Assembly: GCF_021391395.1 (NCBI RefSeq)
Contig: NZ_CP090059.1
Location: forward strand, 2,403,001 to 2,467,000
Length of the DNA: 64,000 nucleotides
Direction of reading: 5' to 3'
DNA from: Sphingomonas cannabina
Lineage (GTDB): Bacteria; Pseudomonadota; Alphaproteobacteria; Sphingomonadales; Sphingomonadaceae
Positions 44,376-52,032 of this stretch are shown piece after piece; within the stretch, counting starts at the first letter, position 1; each line of letters opens with the position of its first letter. A program made the position numbers and the translations under genes. Under the pieces are notes generated by a model. The model made no database searches. It was given only the letters and a program-made list of their open reading frames with translations, and was not told the origin of the DNA.

Positions 44376-44957
44376 ATGACCAATCACCTCGCCGCGGCGG
44401 GCCGGATCACCGTGCCCGTCGCGCTGGAGATCGCCGGCCACGAGGCGCTGGTGCAGGAAGCCTATCTCGACAGCGTGAAGGTCTGGACTTGGGGCATCGG
44501 TGTCACCGACAAGTCGGGCCATCGCGTCCAGCGCTACAAGGATAATCCGCAGCCAATCGCGCGGTGCGTCGAGGTCTTCATCTGGCTGCTGCGCACCAAG
44601 TACCTCCCCGAGGTCCAGGACGCTTTCGCCGACTGCGCCCTGACCGAGGCTCAATTGGCCGCAGCGCTGTCGTTCCATTTCAATACGGGCGCGATCCACC
44701 GTGCCGATTGGGTGCGCGCCTGGAAGATGGGCTCGGTCGAGACCGCGCATGCCGCGTTCATGAATTGGCGTAGCCCCGCATCGATCATTCCGCGCCGGGA
44801 GAAAGAGCGCGACCTGTTCTTCGACGGCGTCTGGTCGAACGACGGCACGACGCTGCACTATGATGTGCGCAAGCCCTCCTACACGCCGAATTGGAGTTCT
44901 GCCCGCCGGATCGACATCTCGGGCGAGGTCCGCACCGCGATCGAGGCGGGCGTATGA
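44376..44957 (+). CDS. Endolysin, glycoside hydrolase family 24
   Basis: A 193-residue muramidase. The catalytic triad spacing of GH24, E-8x-D-5x-T, is seen as Glu23-Asp32-Thr38 in GHEALVQEAYLDSVKVWTWG. LTEAQLAAALSFHFNTGAI is the typical second motif. No signal peptide, so it needs a holin. It cleaves peptidoglycan at the end of the lytic cycle. Confidence 0.93.
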   Translation: MTNHLAAAGRITVPVALEIAGHEALVQEAYLDSVKVWTWGIGVTDKSGHRVQRYKDNPQPIARCVEVFIWLLRTKYLPEVQDAFADCALTEAQLAAALSFHFNTGAIHRADWVRAWKMGSVETAHAAFMNWRSPASIIPRREKERDLFFDGVWSNDGTTLHYDVRKPSYTPNWSSARRIDISGEVRTAIEAGV

Positions 44958-45340
44958 GGCCGCAGCCGCAGACCTACGCCGAGCGGCTGCGCGGCACGAT
45001 GAGCTGGGCGCTGCTCGGAGCCGGCATCGTCTGCACTGGGTTCGCCGTCGGGGCGCTGCTGATCGCCTGGCGCGGCGGGTGGCCGGCCGGGACCGAGCAT
45101 CAGCGCCTCTCGATCGTCGGCTGGGCACTCCTCGGCGCCCTCGCCGGCATGTTGGCCGTCATCATCAGTCTCGCGATCGGCGGGCCGGTCGGCCGCTTCA
45201 AGGCCAACGTCGGGCGCGCCGGCGTGGGGCTGGAGGCGGAGGACCATGATCTGCCGCCAGCGGCGACGGTCACGACAACCACGGTGGTCAACCCGGCGGC
45301 TTCGGCCGCGCCGCCGCAGACGGAGGAGAAGCGGACATGA
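44954..45340 (+). CDS. Two-span membrane protein, holin candidate
   Basis: A 128-residue protein with two hydrophobic spans, MSWALLGAGIVCTGFAVGAL and WALLGALAGMLAVIISLAI, separated by a short loop, and a soluble Pro/Thr-rich C-terminus. It overlaps endolysin and spanin genes by ATGA. Holin is the most likely function; the preceding membrane gene may be its partner. Confidence 0.78.
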   Translation: MRPQPQTYAERLRGTMSWALLGAGIVCTGFAVGALLIAWRGGWPAGTEHQRLSIVGWALLGALAGMLAVIISLAIGGPVGRFKANVGRAGVGLEAEDHDLPPAATVTTTTVVNPAASAAPPQTEEKRT

Positions 45341-45735
45341 CCCTTGCGCTCCTCTCGCGCTACTGGCGCGAGCTAGGCCTTGCATTCCTCGCCGTCATCA
45401 TCTGCGGCATGGTATTGCTCGACGCGCGCCACGCCTCGCAACGCGACAAGGCCCGCGCCGAGCTTGCGGCCGAGCAGGCTCGCCACGCTGTCACGCGACA
45501 GTCGGTCGAGACGCTGACCGCGGCGCTCGATGTCAAAAACCGCGAGAGCGAGGCGCGCGCCAAGGCCTACGAGGAGAGCAAGGCCGCCAACGCAAAGGCC
45601 ATCGCCGAACTCGACCAGCGCTACAAGGCCACCGCGAGCCGCGTGGAGGCGCTGCGGGCGATGGCGAAGCAGTTCCCCGCCAATCCGGCCTGCCGCGCTC
45701 CGGCGGCGCTCCTGGCGCAGCTGGAGGGGCTGTAA
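45337..45735 (+). CDS. Inner-membrane spanin (Rz-like)
   Basis: A 132-residue protein with an N-terminal membrane anchor (LGLAFLAVIICGMVLL) and a long periplasmic coiled coil (AELAAEQARHAVTRQSVETL...AELDQRYKATASRVEAL), ending in a short Cys-containing tail. This is i-spanin architecture. It touches the o-spanin gene (TAATG). Confidence 0.85.
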   Translation: MTLALLSRYWRELGLAFLAVIICGMVLLDARHASQRDKARAELAAEQARHAVTRQSVETLTAALDVKNRESEARAKAYEESKAANAKAIAELDQRYKATASRVEALRAMAKQFPANPACRAPAALLAQLEGL

Positions 45736-46010
45736 TGCGCACGATCGTCCTCGCCGCGCTGCTGCTCGCCAGCTGCAAGACGCCGCCGGCGCCGGGCATC
45801 GAAGTCCGCACCGTGACGAAGACGGTGGAGGTCCAGCGCCCCTGCGCCGCGACCAAGCCGAAGCGACCCGCGCCGATCCCGCTCCCGATGCCGACGGACG
45901 CGCTTCAGCTCGCCGCGGTGCTCGGGGCCAAGCTCGCGGAATATGCCGGGCCGGGCGCCTATGCCGATCGCGCCGAGGCGGTGATCGACGAATGCACGCG
46001 GGCGAAATAG
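45735..46010 (+). CDS. Outer-membrane spanin lipoprotein (Rz1-like)
   Basis: A 91-residue protein with lipobox LLLASC (Cys at residue 14) and a Pro-rich stretch KPKRPAPIPLPMPTD, typical of Rz1-type o-spanins. Paired with the preceding i-spanin, it fuses the membranes during lysis. Confidence 0.83.
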   Translation: MRTIVLAALLLASCKTPPAPGIEVRTVTKTVEVQRPCAATKPKRPAPIPLPMPTDALQLAAVLGAKLAEYAGPGAYADRAEAVIDECTRAK

Positions 46011-46201
46011 CGGTGCGCTGCACCTATTGCGGCAGCGGACGCCACCAGAAGCCGCTGTGCCCGCACACCTGGTCCGGCTCATCGGCGCGGACACACCTCC
46101 GCTGCTCCTACTGCGGTGGCCGGGATCATGCCTACGAGGCGTGCCCGAAGATCATGGCGCCCCATCGACGCGACTCGAACGCCTATATCTTGGACCGCTA
46201 G
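45992..46201 (+). CDS. Double zinc-knuckle small protein
   Basis: A 69-residue protein with two perfect CCHC knuckles (C-x2-C-x4-H-x4-C): CTYCGSGRHQKPLC and CSYCGGRDHAYEAC. Start ATG 45992 or GTG 46013. CCHC knuckles bind single-stranded nucleic acids. The 19-bp overlap with the spanin gene suggests co-transcription with lysis genes, but its function is unknown. Confidence 0.78.
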   Translation: MHAGEIAVRCTYCGSGRHQKPLCPHTWSGSSARTHLRCSYCGGRDHAYEACPKIMAPHRRDSNAYILDR

Positions 46202-46284
46202 CCGAACAGCGGCTTGCTGGTAAGGCGCAGCGCGTCCTCCTCGCTCATATCGCCACGGCCGGCCGGCGTCGCTATTATGGGCGC

Positions 46285-46701
46285 ATGGCTGACGAGCTTA
46301 CCCTCGCCGTCGTCGGGATCGACTATGCGAACGCGGATGGCAGCAACCGCCGCTTCGAGATCGGCCTGTGCCGGCCGGGCGATCCGATCGAACTGCGGCC
46401 GGAGCCGACGAACGAACACGATGAGCTCGCCGTAGCCGTCTGGCGGCCAGGCGGCGGTCAGATGGGCTACGTCACCGCAGAGCGAGCGCCCTTCGTGCGC
46501 CAGCGGCTGGCTACCGGCTACAAGGCGGTCTTTCAGGGCGTCGCCGGCTCCGCTGCCTATATCCGCGCGCGCTTCGGCGGTGGTGATCCGACGCTGCCGC
46601 CGGCGCCAGCCGAACAGATTGCGCACGCTCCGCCGCGGCGATCGAGCTACGATCCCGACGCATTCTATCCCGATCCGGACGGCCCAGAATGGGGCGCATA
46701 G
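46285..46701 (+). CDS. HIRAN-domain protein
   Basis: A 138-residue protein; residues 5-90 match HIRAN: LAVVGIDYANADGSNRRFEIGLCRPGDPIELRPEPTNEHDELAVAVW...QMGYVTAERAPFV. HIRAN domains bind 3' DNA ends or damaged DNA. The Pro-rich C-terminus is low complexity. It is the last gene before attR, a place for accessory genes. Confidence 0.85.
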   Translation: MADELTLAVVGIDYANADGSNRRFEIGLCRPGDPIELRPEPTNEHDELAVAVWRPGGGQMGYVTAERAPFVRQRLATGYKAVFQGVAGSAAYIRARFGGGDPTLPPAPAEQIAHAPPRRSSYDPDAFYPDPDGPEWGA

Positions 46702-46719
46702 GCATCCAGCAACATTCAT

Positions 46720-46743
46720 GTGGGGGTATCGGTGGGGGTATCC
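46720..46743 (+). repeat. Probable integrase arm-type sites, right end
   Basis: GTGGGGGTATCG (46720-46731) is followed directly by GTGGGGGTATCC (46732-46743). These are the same motif, in the same orientation, as the copies at 7003 and 7024 near attL. Confidence 0.7.
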
Positions 46744-46804
46744 AAGGCGCGCCATCCAGAAGGATCGGCGGAAATCCGCCGCAAACAGCTTCTAATTGGG
46801 TAGG

Positions 46805-46822
46805 TGCCGGGCCCACCAGCGC
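46805..46822 (+). other. attR core of prophage 1
   Basis: A perfect 18-bp copy of the tRNA 3' end (identical to 6865-6882); no tRNA gene precedes it, so this is the displaced original 3' end. Confidence 0.92.
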
Positions 46823-46939
46823 CGCGCAGGGTAAGCAGCGGCGGAGTTGATGCGAGCCTCTAAGCGCGGCCGTCCGACGGCGCGGCTTTGCCACGGCGCC
46901 TTGCATGCAGTTCAATGAAGCCGCTAAGGGCCGTCACGT
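46823..46939. other. 117-bp strip of host DNA between the two prophages
   Basis: The stretch between attR of prophage 1 and the tRNA-Pro half is the original spacer between two neighbouring tRNA genes. It contains a GGCCGTC...GACGGC inverted repeat near 46868 and no gene. Confidence 0.7.
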
Positions 46940-46978
<39 letters not shown>

Positions 46979-46991
46979 TACGATCAAACAT

Positions 46992-48011
46992 CTAGGATTT
47001 CTGCCGCTTTTTGCGCCGTTGTGACGCGGAATGTGACGAAAGTGCTGCGGAAACCCGATCGAAGGCGGTATCGGCTGCGTCGGGCTTGATGTGAGCATAG
47101 CGCATCGTCATCGATATGTCGGAGTGCCCAAGGGCGTCCTTCACATCCGCAATATCGGCGCCGTTTTGCCGCGCCCACGACGCGAAGGTGTGCCGCAAAT
47201 CATGGAACCGGACGTTTTCTAGCTTCGCGGCCTTGAGAGCGGCTTTCCACCGCTTCTCGAAATTCGTGATATCGAACACGCGCCCACGACGCTGGTCGAT
47301 CGCCGTGGTCGATAGGGCGGCCAAGAGCTGCGGTTGAATGCGCACCTCATGGTTTTTATCGCCCTTGGCGACAACCTGTATACGCTTCGCACCGAGGAAC
47401 ACCTGCGACCAATCCAAATCGAGGATGTTGCGCTTCCTCAAGCCAGTGGTCACCGCGCAGATCAGGATCGGCTTCAGGCTTGGCTCGGCCGCAGCAAGTA
47501 GCGAATCCCATTCCTCAAAGGTGAGGAAGCGCGTACGACCCGGCGGCTCCTTCGTCTTGAGCGCGTCCCATGCGAGATCGGGGATAGGGGCATTGTGGAC
47601 CTTGGCGACATAGCGCAATGCGGCCCGGAGGATCGTCACCTCGCGATTGACCGAATGCTGTTGAAGGCCATCGCCCCGTCGGCGAGCGCGATAGTCCATG
47701 ACGGTCGAGTTGGTGATCGAGCCGAGCTTGCGGTCCTTGCCGATGTAGTCTTCCAGCTTGCCGAGCTGATTGAGAATCGTCGCGCTGGATGAAAGGTCTT
47801 TGGCGTGCTCGTCGTAGTAGATCTGGCACAGGCGGTGCACGGTCCATTCCTTCTTCCGCTTGCCGCGCTTGCGCGCCGCCAGCTTATGGTCGTCCTCTAC
47901 CTTGAGAGCTTCCCTCTTGCCCGTCTCGCCCGTGCTGCCTCGAAATCGCTGACCGTCGATCGAGAAGCTGAACCACCAGTATGGCGAGCCTTCTCTTCGG
48001 TAGAGGGACAT
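46992..48011 (-). CDS. int: Tyrosine integrase of prophage 2
   Basis: A 339-residue recombinase. A short N-terminal arm-binding part (SLYRREGSPYWWFSFSIDGQRFRGSTGE) precedes the SAM-like domain. Catalytic residues: Arg in TTGLRKRNIL, H-x-x-R in FHDLRHTFASW, His in LGHSDISMT and Tyr in MRYAHIKP. Unlike prophage 1, the gene points toward the attachment junction and its stop lies 14 bp from the tRNA half. It is the last gene of the leftward operon. Confidence 0.95.
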   Translation of the reverse strand: MSLYRREGSPYWWFSFSIDGQRFRGSTGETGKREALKVEDDHKLAARKRGKRKKEWTVHRLCQIYYDEHAKDLSSSATILNQLGKLEDYIGKDRKLGSITNSTVMDYRARRRGDGLQQHSVNREVTILRAALRYVAKVHNAPIPDLAWDALKTKEPPGRTRFLTFEEWDSLLAAAEPSLKPILICAVTTGLRKRNILDLDWSQVFLGAKRIQVVAKGDKNHEVRIQPQLLAALSTTAIDQRRGRVFDITNFEKRWKAALKAAKLENVRFHDLRHTFASWARQNGADIADVKDALGHSDISMTMRYAHIKPDAADTAFDRVSAALSSHSASQRRKKRQKS

Positions 48012-48178
48012 TGGCGGGAGCTTTCGACAAATTGGGTCAGATCATCGAGGGTGTATCGGATCGCGCGCCCGATCAAGACGTAGGGCAGCCGCCCGGCCTG
48101 GCGCTGCTTCCGAAGCGTACGCGGGCAGAGCTTGAGCGCATCCGCCGCCTCGTCCTCAGTGAGAAGCGCCGGAAGCAT
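47897..48178 (-). CDS. Excisionase-type HTH protein
   Basis: A 93-residue protein: LLTEDEAADALKLCPRTLRKQRQAGRLPYVLIGRAIRYTLDDLTQFVESSR is the excisionase/HTH_17 winged helix. The 115-bp overlap with int is long but the HTH part lies outside it. With int directly downstream it forms the usual xis-int pair. ATG 48178 preferred to GTG 48181. Confidence 0.82.
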   Translation of the reverse strand: MLPALLTEDEAADALKLCPRTLRKQRQAGRLPYVLIGRAIRYTLDDLTQFVESSRQCPSTEEKARHTGGSASRSTVSDFEAARARRARGKLSR

Positions 48179-48654
48179 CACCCCTCTCCCCCAACATCTA
48201 TGCTCTTGGTGGAGAGCCGCTGATCTTGGGCGATGCCGTCTTCACCATCGCAAGGCATCATTTTGCGGCGGCGGATCAGTGACTTTAGGCTGCCGAGCGC
48301 GCCGACCTTTCGTTGCGGCCGCTTGCCCCAAGCTGGCTCGCCATCGGGGGCGAACCACTGCCGATAGTACACGGCCAATGCGCCCGAGCGCTCGGTTTCG
48401 ACGATCTCGTGGACACGAACTTCTAGCCAGCCGTAGCCCTCCACGTAGTCGTCCTCGCTTGCGAACGTCCACACCTCGCTAATCGGCGCGCCGTCGCGGT
48501 CGCGGCCGGAATCAATGGTGCACATTGCATAGCCCTGCGACCGATAGTGTTTGCGCGAGGGATCGAAGCGCGAAGCGCCGAGACCCGTAGGGGATCGGTC
48601 GACAGACGATAGCCCGGTGCCGTCAGGCACGCGCCCTGAAACAGTATCGCTCAT
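48178..48654 (-). CDS. Hypothetical 158-residue phage protein
   Basis: MSDTVSGRVPDGTG...; the core IDSGRDRDGAPISEVWTFASEDDYVEGYGWLEVRVHEIVETERSGALAVYYRQWFAPDG looks like a compact alpha/beta domain. Overlaps neighbours by 1 and 4 bp. No recognised family. Confidence 0.68.
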   Translation of the reverse strand: MSDTVSGRVPDGTGLSSVDRSPTGLGASRFDPSRKHYRSQGYAMCTIDSGRDRDGAPISEVWTFASEDDYVEGYGWLEVRVHEIVETERSGALAVYYRQWFAPDGEPAWGKRPQRKVGALGSLKSLIRRRKMMPCDGEDGIAQDQRLSTKSIDVGGEG

Positions 48655-49031
48655 CCTACGCTCCCTTCGCTTGGGTGGAGGAGGGCGAGGATGGCGTCGA
48701 CTTTGGTGAGGGCTCTCTTGCGCCGACCGTGCCAATGCCCAAGCCCATCGGTCGGCAGCGCCTCGTGCCACGCGTCTGGGTCGATGATCCGCGCAATCTC
48801 CTCCTCCCGCCCTACGCCGGCAGCGGGTGATGGGTAGGAGCCCTGTTCGGTCCCCTGTGGTGGGGAGAGGCGGGAGAACGCCGCTACGACCTTTTCATAG
48901 GCCACATGCGCCGCGTCATCGTCCAGCACGCCGAGCCGGCGGAGGTGGTCGGAAAGTTCGAATAGGCATTCGCCGAGCCGTTCGGCTCCATCCGCCGCTT
49001 CGGGCTGTTCGGGTGCTTGATGGTTGGTCAT
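48651..49031 (-). CDS. Phage mosaic protein shared with prophage 1
   Basis: A 126-residue relative of the 8726-9358 protein: same start (MTNHQAPEQPEAADG), same SRLSPPQGTEQGSYPSPAAGVGRE blocks and same end (ILALLHPSEGSVG), but a different middle with DAWHEALPTDGLGHWHGRRKRALTKVD. DNA around the shared blocks is nearly identical between the prophages. Function unknown. Confidence 0.75.
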   Translation of the reverse strand: MTNHQAPEQPEAADGAERLGECLFELSDHLRRLGVLDDDAAHVAYEKVVAAFSRLSPPQGTEQGSYPSPAAGVGREEEIARIIDPDAWHEALPTDGLGHWHGRRKRALTKVDAILALLHPSEGSVG

Positions 49032-49201
49032 GGTTCGAATCTCTCATCATGGCACTCGATCAGTGGGCGACGATGTATCGGGCAATAAAGCAGATCGCCG
49101 ATGTTGATGCCTGATCGGTCAAGACGCATCGTCTCCATGTAGAGGAAATGCTGCTGTTCTTCCTCTTCGTCGGTGAGATTGCGACATTGAAATTTGCCCA
49201 T
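49028..49201 (-). CDS. Small hypothetical protein (57 aa)
   Basis: MGKFQCRNLTDEEEEQQHFL...; Cys-containing (CPIHRRPLIECHDE), with GAGGAAG six bases before ATG and TAATG/ATGA overlaps with both neighbours. Fills the gap in the operon. Function unknown. Confidence 0.7.
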   Translation of the reverse strand: MGKFQCRNLTDEEEEQQHFLYMETMRLDRSGINIGDLLYCPIHRRPLIECHDERFEP

Positions 49202-49953
49202 TACTTCCTCCCCGCCGCGAGGGCGCGCAGGCTTCGCAGTTCATCCATTCGGATATAGAACGCGATCACCTTGTCGCCCGGCGCTTCGCTGTCGCCGATA
49301 GGCAGCACCTTCGATAGCGCCTCCCTCAGCGCCGCGATCTCCGCATCCGGGGAGGGTGCTTGCTGTGGGGCGGTAGTGGCGGCGTCTTTCCGCGCCTGAT
49401 AGGCGACCGCCATATTCCAGCGCGTGAACCGGAAAGCATCCAATTGGCTCAGGTCTTCCGGCTCGCGGTACGCCTTGCGGACCCATTCGTGAGCCTCGCT
49501 TTCAGTGTCATTCACGCCCTCTTGGGGATCGGCAACGATGGCGACGGGAGGCGTGGCCTCCAATGCCTCAAGAATGCTTTCGTAGCCAAGTTCAATCGTG
49601 GCGATCTCGTGCATCTGCCGATATGTTTCGACAATGACGGCATCCTCCCCCGGCTGTGGGGCGGTAGGGGCGGCTGCGAGCATAGCGGACCAGATTGCAG
49701 ATGCTTTGGCGGTATCGAATACCAACTCCGCGTTCCAAACTGTCGTTAACATCTCCTCGGTCGGCTCCCTCGGCACCAGCACCCACCCCTCCGGAACCCG
49801 TGGGACTTCCTGCTCGGCGAAGGCGGCGCGGACGTGATCTCGCCACCAATATGCGCCGCGACCTTCGACCTTCTCGCCGAGCCAGTGACCGTCCAGCGGA
49901 CCCTCGCCGAGCAGGAATGTCAGGATTTCGCGCGCCCGTTCTTCTCTGTTCAT
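49201..49953 (-). CDS. Hypothetical 250-residue phage protein
   Basis: It starts with REERAREILTFLLGEGPLDGHWLGEKVEGRGAYWWRDHVRAAF and contains VPEGWVLVPREPTEEMLTTVWNAE, a short module (VPxGWxLVPxxPTxxM) that recurs in phage proteins of unknown function, plus a helical C-terminal part. Start ATG 49953 next to the upstream stop. Confidence 0.72.
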   Translation of the reverse strand: MNREERAREILTFLLGEGPLDGHWLGEKVEGRGAYWWRDHVRAAFAEQEVPRVPEGWVLVPREPTEEMLTTVWNAELVFDTAKASAIWSAMLAAAPTAPQPGEDAVIVETYRQMHEIATIELGYESILEALEATPPVAIVADPQEGVNDTESEAHEWVRKAYREPEDLSQLDAFRFTRWNMAVAYQARKDAATTAPQQAPSPDAEIAALREALSKVLPIGDSEAPGDKVIAFYIRMDELRSLRALAAGRK

Positions 49954-50339
49954 CACATCGTGTCCTTGAGCGTGGCGCGGGCGCGCTGCTGAGCGTCGTC
50001 GAGAAGCTGATAGATCGCCGACTTGCGCTCCTTACGGAACTCGTCGTCATCCTCCTGACCGCGCTTCGATCGCCGGATCGGCTCCGCCCATTCGATGAGG
50101 TCGTCTGCCTGCATGAGCGTCTCGATCGCGAGCGCTGCTTCGTTGAGCGCCTCCCGCAGCACCCGCACTTGCTCGGCGGATGACTGGAGGGCGGCGCGCT
50201 CCTCGCGCAACTCGGCGATCAACTGACGGATATCCGGGCCGACGATAAGCATGTGCCAGTCATCGCGGCTCGCGTGGCGCTCAAGGTCATCTAGCTTTTC
50301 TGGCGAAAGACGGCGCTCCACAGCTACGGTCTCAGGCAT
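49953..50339 (-). CDS. Hypothetical coiled-coil protein
   Basis: A 128-residue protein from MPETVAVERRLSPEKLDDLERHASRDDW, with GAGGAG about nine bases upstream. The middle IRQLIAELREERAALQSSAEQVRVLREAL is a coiled coil followed by acidic-basic helices. No known family. Confidence 0.68.
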   Translation of the reverse strand: MPETVAVERRLSPEKLDDLERHASRDDWHMLIVGPDIRQLIAELREERAALQSSAEQVRVLREALNEAALAIETLMQADDLIEWAEPIRRSKRGQEDDDEFRKERKSAIYQLLDDAQQRARATLKDTM

Positions 50340-50361
50340 CGCACCGAACTCCTCGAACGCT

Positions 50362-50535
50362 TCAGATAATTGCCGCACAAAGCGGGCATGTAACGGTGCG
50401 GCTTCGGGTCTCGCTCCACACATAGCCGGGCTCGTCGCTGGCCAAGTCGAAGGCGTCGCCGCACAGGGTGTGTTCCCCGCCGGCCACATCGTTGATGACG
50501 TGGACCATGCCCTCGGCTTCGACGAACGTGGCCAT
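50362..50535 (-). CDS. Small zinc-binding phage protein (57 aa)
   Basis: MATFVEAEGMVHVINDVAGGEHTLCGDAFD...TCPLCAAII. The HTLCG and TCPLC motifs form a probable zinc ribbon. I know this compact pattern from other phages. It starts immediately after the upstream TAG. Confidence 0.75.
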   Translation of the reverse strand: MATFVEAEGMVHVINDVAGGEHTLCGDAFDLASDEPGYVWSETRSRTVTCPLCAAII

Positions 50536-50922
50536 CTACTCCCCCTCCATGTTCGCGGCTGCGCGGAGAGCGGCGGCGACGAACGCGCGGATAAGAGCAC
50601 CGCGGTAATCGCCTTCCTGCCACCCATTTCGGCTGACGCGCTCCATGGCTTCGTCGAGGGTAGACGCAATCTCGTAATCGTCGACCAGCGTCATCGCGGC
50701 ATCGAGCGAGGCGGTATAGTGCGGCAGTTCAGGCGCGTTCCCGCCGTGGTCGTAATAGTCACGCTCCAGCACCATGACGCTGTGGTCTCGGTGGCCAAAG
50801 AAGCTATCGCCGTCCCGCTCACGGACGATGCCGCGAGCGAGCGCGACTTCCGCATCAAGCTCGCGATCCGCCGTCGCGGCCTCGACCCGCGAAGCCAGTG
50901 CGAGAAGCTGTTCGGATGTCAT
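50536..50922 (-). CDS. Hypothetical 128-residue phage protein
   Basis: MTSEQLLALASRVEAATADRELDAEVALARGIV...PHYTASLDAAMTLVDDYEIASTLDEAMERVSRNGW; the LPHYTASLDAA-[MV]-x-L motif is common in phage proteins of unknown function. C-terminal ALIRAFVAAALRA helix. ATGA overlap with the upstream gene. Confidence 0.75.
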   Translation of the reverse strand: MTSEQLLALASRVEAATADRELDAEVALARGIVRERDGDSFFGHRDHSVMVLERDYYDHGGNAPELPHYTASLDAAMTLVDDYEIASTLDEAMERVSRNGWQEGDYRGALIRAFVAAALRAAANMEGE

Positions 50923-51113
50923 GCCTCACCACCAGTGATTTCGATGGCGGCGTCACTTTCCCATATCGGCACCAACTCCACGACGCGCCAGACGCCTTTG
51001 CCCTTGGCCTCGCCCTCCTCGATCGCGTGGGATTGAAGAGCGAATGCCTCGCTATCCAGCCACTGGAGTTCGCCGTCACGCGGGTTAGTAAACCCCTGCT
51101 GCAGAATGAACAT
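50919..51113 (-). CDS. Hypothetical 64-residue protein
   Basis: MFILQQGFTNPRDGELQWLDSEAFALQSHAIEEGEAKGKGVWRVVELVPIWESDAAI...; compact beta-rich sequence with a GGAG site upstream. Operon member by overlap. No family recognised. Confidence 0.7.
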   Translation of the reverse strand: MFILQQGFTNPRDGELQWLDSEAFALQSHAIEEGEAKGKGVWRVVELVPIWESDAAIEITGGEA

Positions 51114-51114
51114 T

Positions 51115-51282
51115 TCAATTCTCCTGTTCGATGCGCTTTTCGATTTGCTTGTGCACCCAGGCCAGTGCTGCTTCGAGGTCAGCGAATGACGTGTCCGCCA
51201 TGTCGCCTTCGCCTTCCGGGCCGGCGAGCGCGGCGTTCAATGCGCCCTCCATCGCTCGGAGGCGCTTGAGGGTTAACTTCAT
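51115..51282 (-). CDS. Small helical protein (55 aa)
   Basis: MKLTLKRLRAMEGALNAALAGPEGEGDMADTSFADLEAALAWVHKQIEKRI..; one helix pair. Overlaps the upstream gene by ATGA and ends one base before the next start. Function unknown. Confidence 0.68.
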   Translation of the reverse strand: MKLTLKRLRAMEGALNAALAGPEGEGDMADTSFADLEAALAWVHKQIEKRIEQEN

Positions 51283-51497
51283 GATCCCTGCCCTTTGAGA
51301 TAGTCGCGATCCTTTCGCCCGTATCCGAATGGATATCGGTCGATTATCGGCTGCGCGATCGGCTCCGCCTGCAAGTACAGACGCTCCATGTCGTCGGCCC
51401 TGTTCGGGGAAACGTCGTCGCTATACCGGGCCCACATCTTCTGGATGATCCGGTACAGGTCGCCGACCGCGACGACGAGTTCTTGGCGCTCGCTCAC
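51279..51497 (-). CDS. Hypothetical 72-residue protein
   Basis: MSERQELVVAVGDLYRIIQKMWARYSDDVSPNRADDMERLYLQAEPIAQPIIDRYPFGY...; helical. ATGA overlaps on both sides make it a true operon member. No known family. Confidence 0.68.
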   Translation of the reverse strand: MSERQELVVAVGDLYRIIQKMWARYSDDVSPNRADDMERLYLQAEPIAQPIIDRYPFGYGRKDRDYLKGQGS

Positions 51498-51838
51498 TTG
51501 CCGCCCTCCCTAAGGAAGCGATCGACGGCGATGCCGAGAGGTGATGGCCGATAGACCTTCGAGCCGCGCGAGCCGCTGCACGAGACGCCCCATCGCTGCT
51601 TGCCCTCGGCCAGTCCGAGCTTGACGAGCTTCGACAGGCGATAGCTATGATCGCTGCCGTTCGATCCGCCACAGTCGAGCGGTCGCGCGTACCCCGGCGT
51701 TCTGCCGGTGCTGTAGCCCTTGGCGTGCCATTCCAGGCTGGTGGCGCAAGCGCTGGCAAGCTCAGCGAGCATATCGCGATCGCGCTCGCTCAGCTTCCGC
51801 GCCACCTCGGCGATATCGGGGGTGTTCGGGGCGGTCAC
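51494..51838 (-). CDS. Hypothetical 114-residue protein, winged-helix-like
   Basis: KLSERDRDMLAELASACATSLEWHAKGYSTGRTPGYARPLDCGGSNGSDHSYRLSKLVKLGLAEGKQRWGVSCSGSRGSKVYRPSPLGIAV; the middle YRLSKLVKLGLAE... VYRPSPLG resembles a winged helix (LVKLGLAE then a wing). It could be a DNA-binding regulator. Confidence 0.68.
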   Translation of the reverse strand: MTAPNTPDIAEVARKLSERDRDMLAELASACATSLEWHAKGYSTGRTPGYARPLDCGGSNGSDHSYRLSKLVKLGLAEGKQRWGVSCSGSRGSKVYRPSPLGIAVDRFLREGGK

Positions 51839-52032
51839 GGCAGATCATCCAGGCTAAGGGTGTAGGCCATCGCGCCGAGCCCGCATTTCGTGCAGACCCG
51901 CTCGCCGCCTCGGCCGTCGTCGAACTCGCGCCAGCCTTGGAAATCGTGCTCGCACTCGACCTTCCGCTTGATGTGCAGCGTCAGCGGCGGATGCGATCCG
52001 AAGATGCGCCGGTAGTTGTCGCGTTCGCTCAC
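51835..52032 (-). CDS. Small zinc-ribbon protein (65 aa)
   Basis: From GTG 52032: SERDNYRRIFGSHPPLTLHIKRKVECEHDFQGWREFDDGRGGERVCTKCGLGAM. The CEHDF...CTKCG residues form a C-x-H/C-x2-C zinc site as in phage transcription-related ribbons. GTGA overlap with the gene upstream. Confidence 0.7.
   Translation of the reverse strand: MSERDNYRRIFGSHPPLTLHIKRKVECEHDFQGWREFDDGRGGERVCTKCGLGAMAYTLSLDDLP

Larger units (their letters stand above)
6865..46822. mobile_element. Prophage 1 (complete siphovirus-type prophage, about 40 kb)
   Basis: The element is bounded by an 18-bp perfect direct repeat of the tRNA 3' end (6865-6882 and 46805-46822). It contains integrase next to attL, a repressor/Cro switch, early replication and DNA-modification genes, a full HK97-type head module, a long-tail module, lysis genes and two accessory genes at attR. 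No frameshifted or truncated gene was noticed, apart from a probable programmed frameshift, so it may be inducible. Gene orientation is leftward from 11262 to 8308 and rightward from 12343 to 46701, with a few reversed insertions. Confidence 0.95.

Noticed and set aside
25006..45340. Gene transfer agent instead of a phage
   Set aside because: The head-tail genes resemble GTA genes in order, but the region has integrase, att repeats, an S24 repressor, Cro, replication and packaging genes, so it is a prophage.
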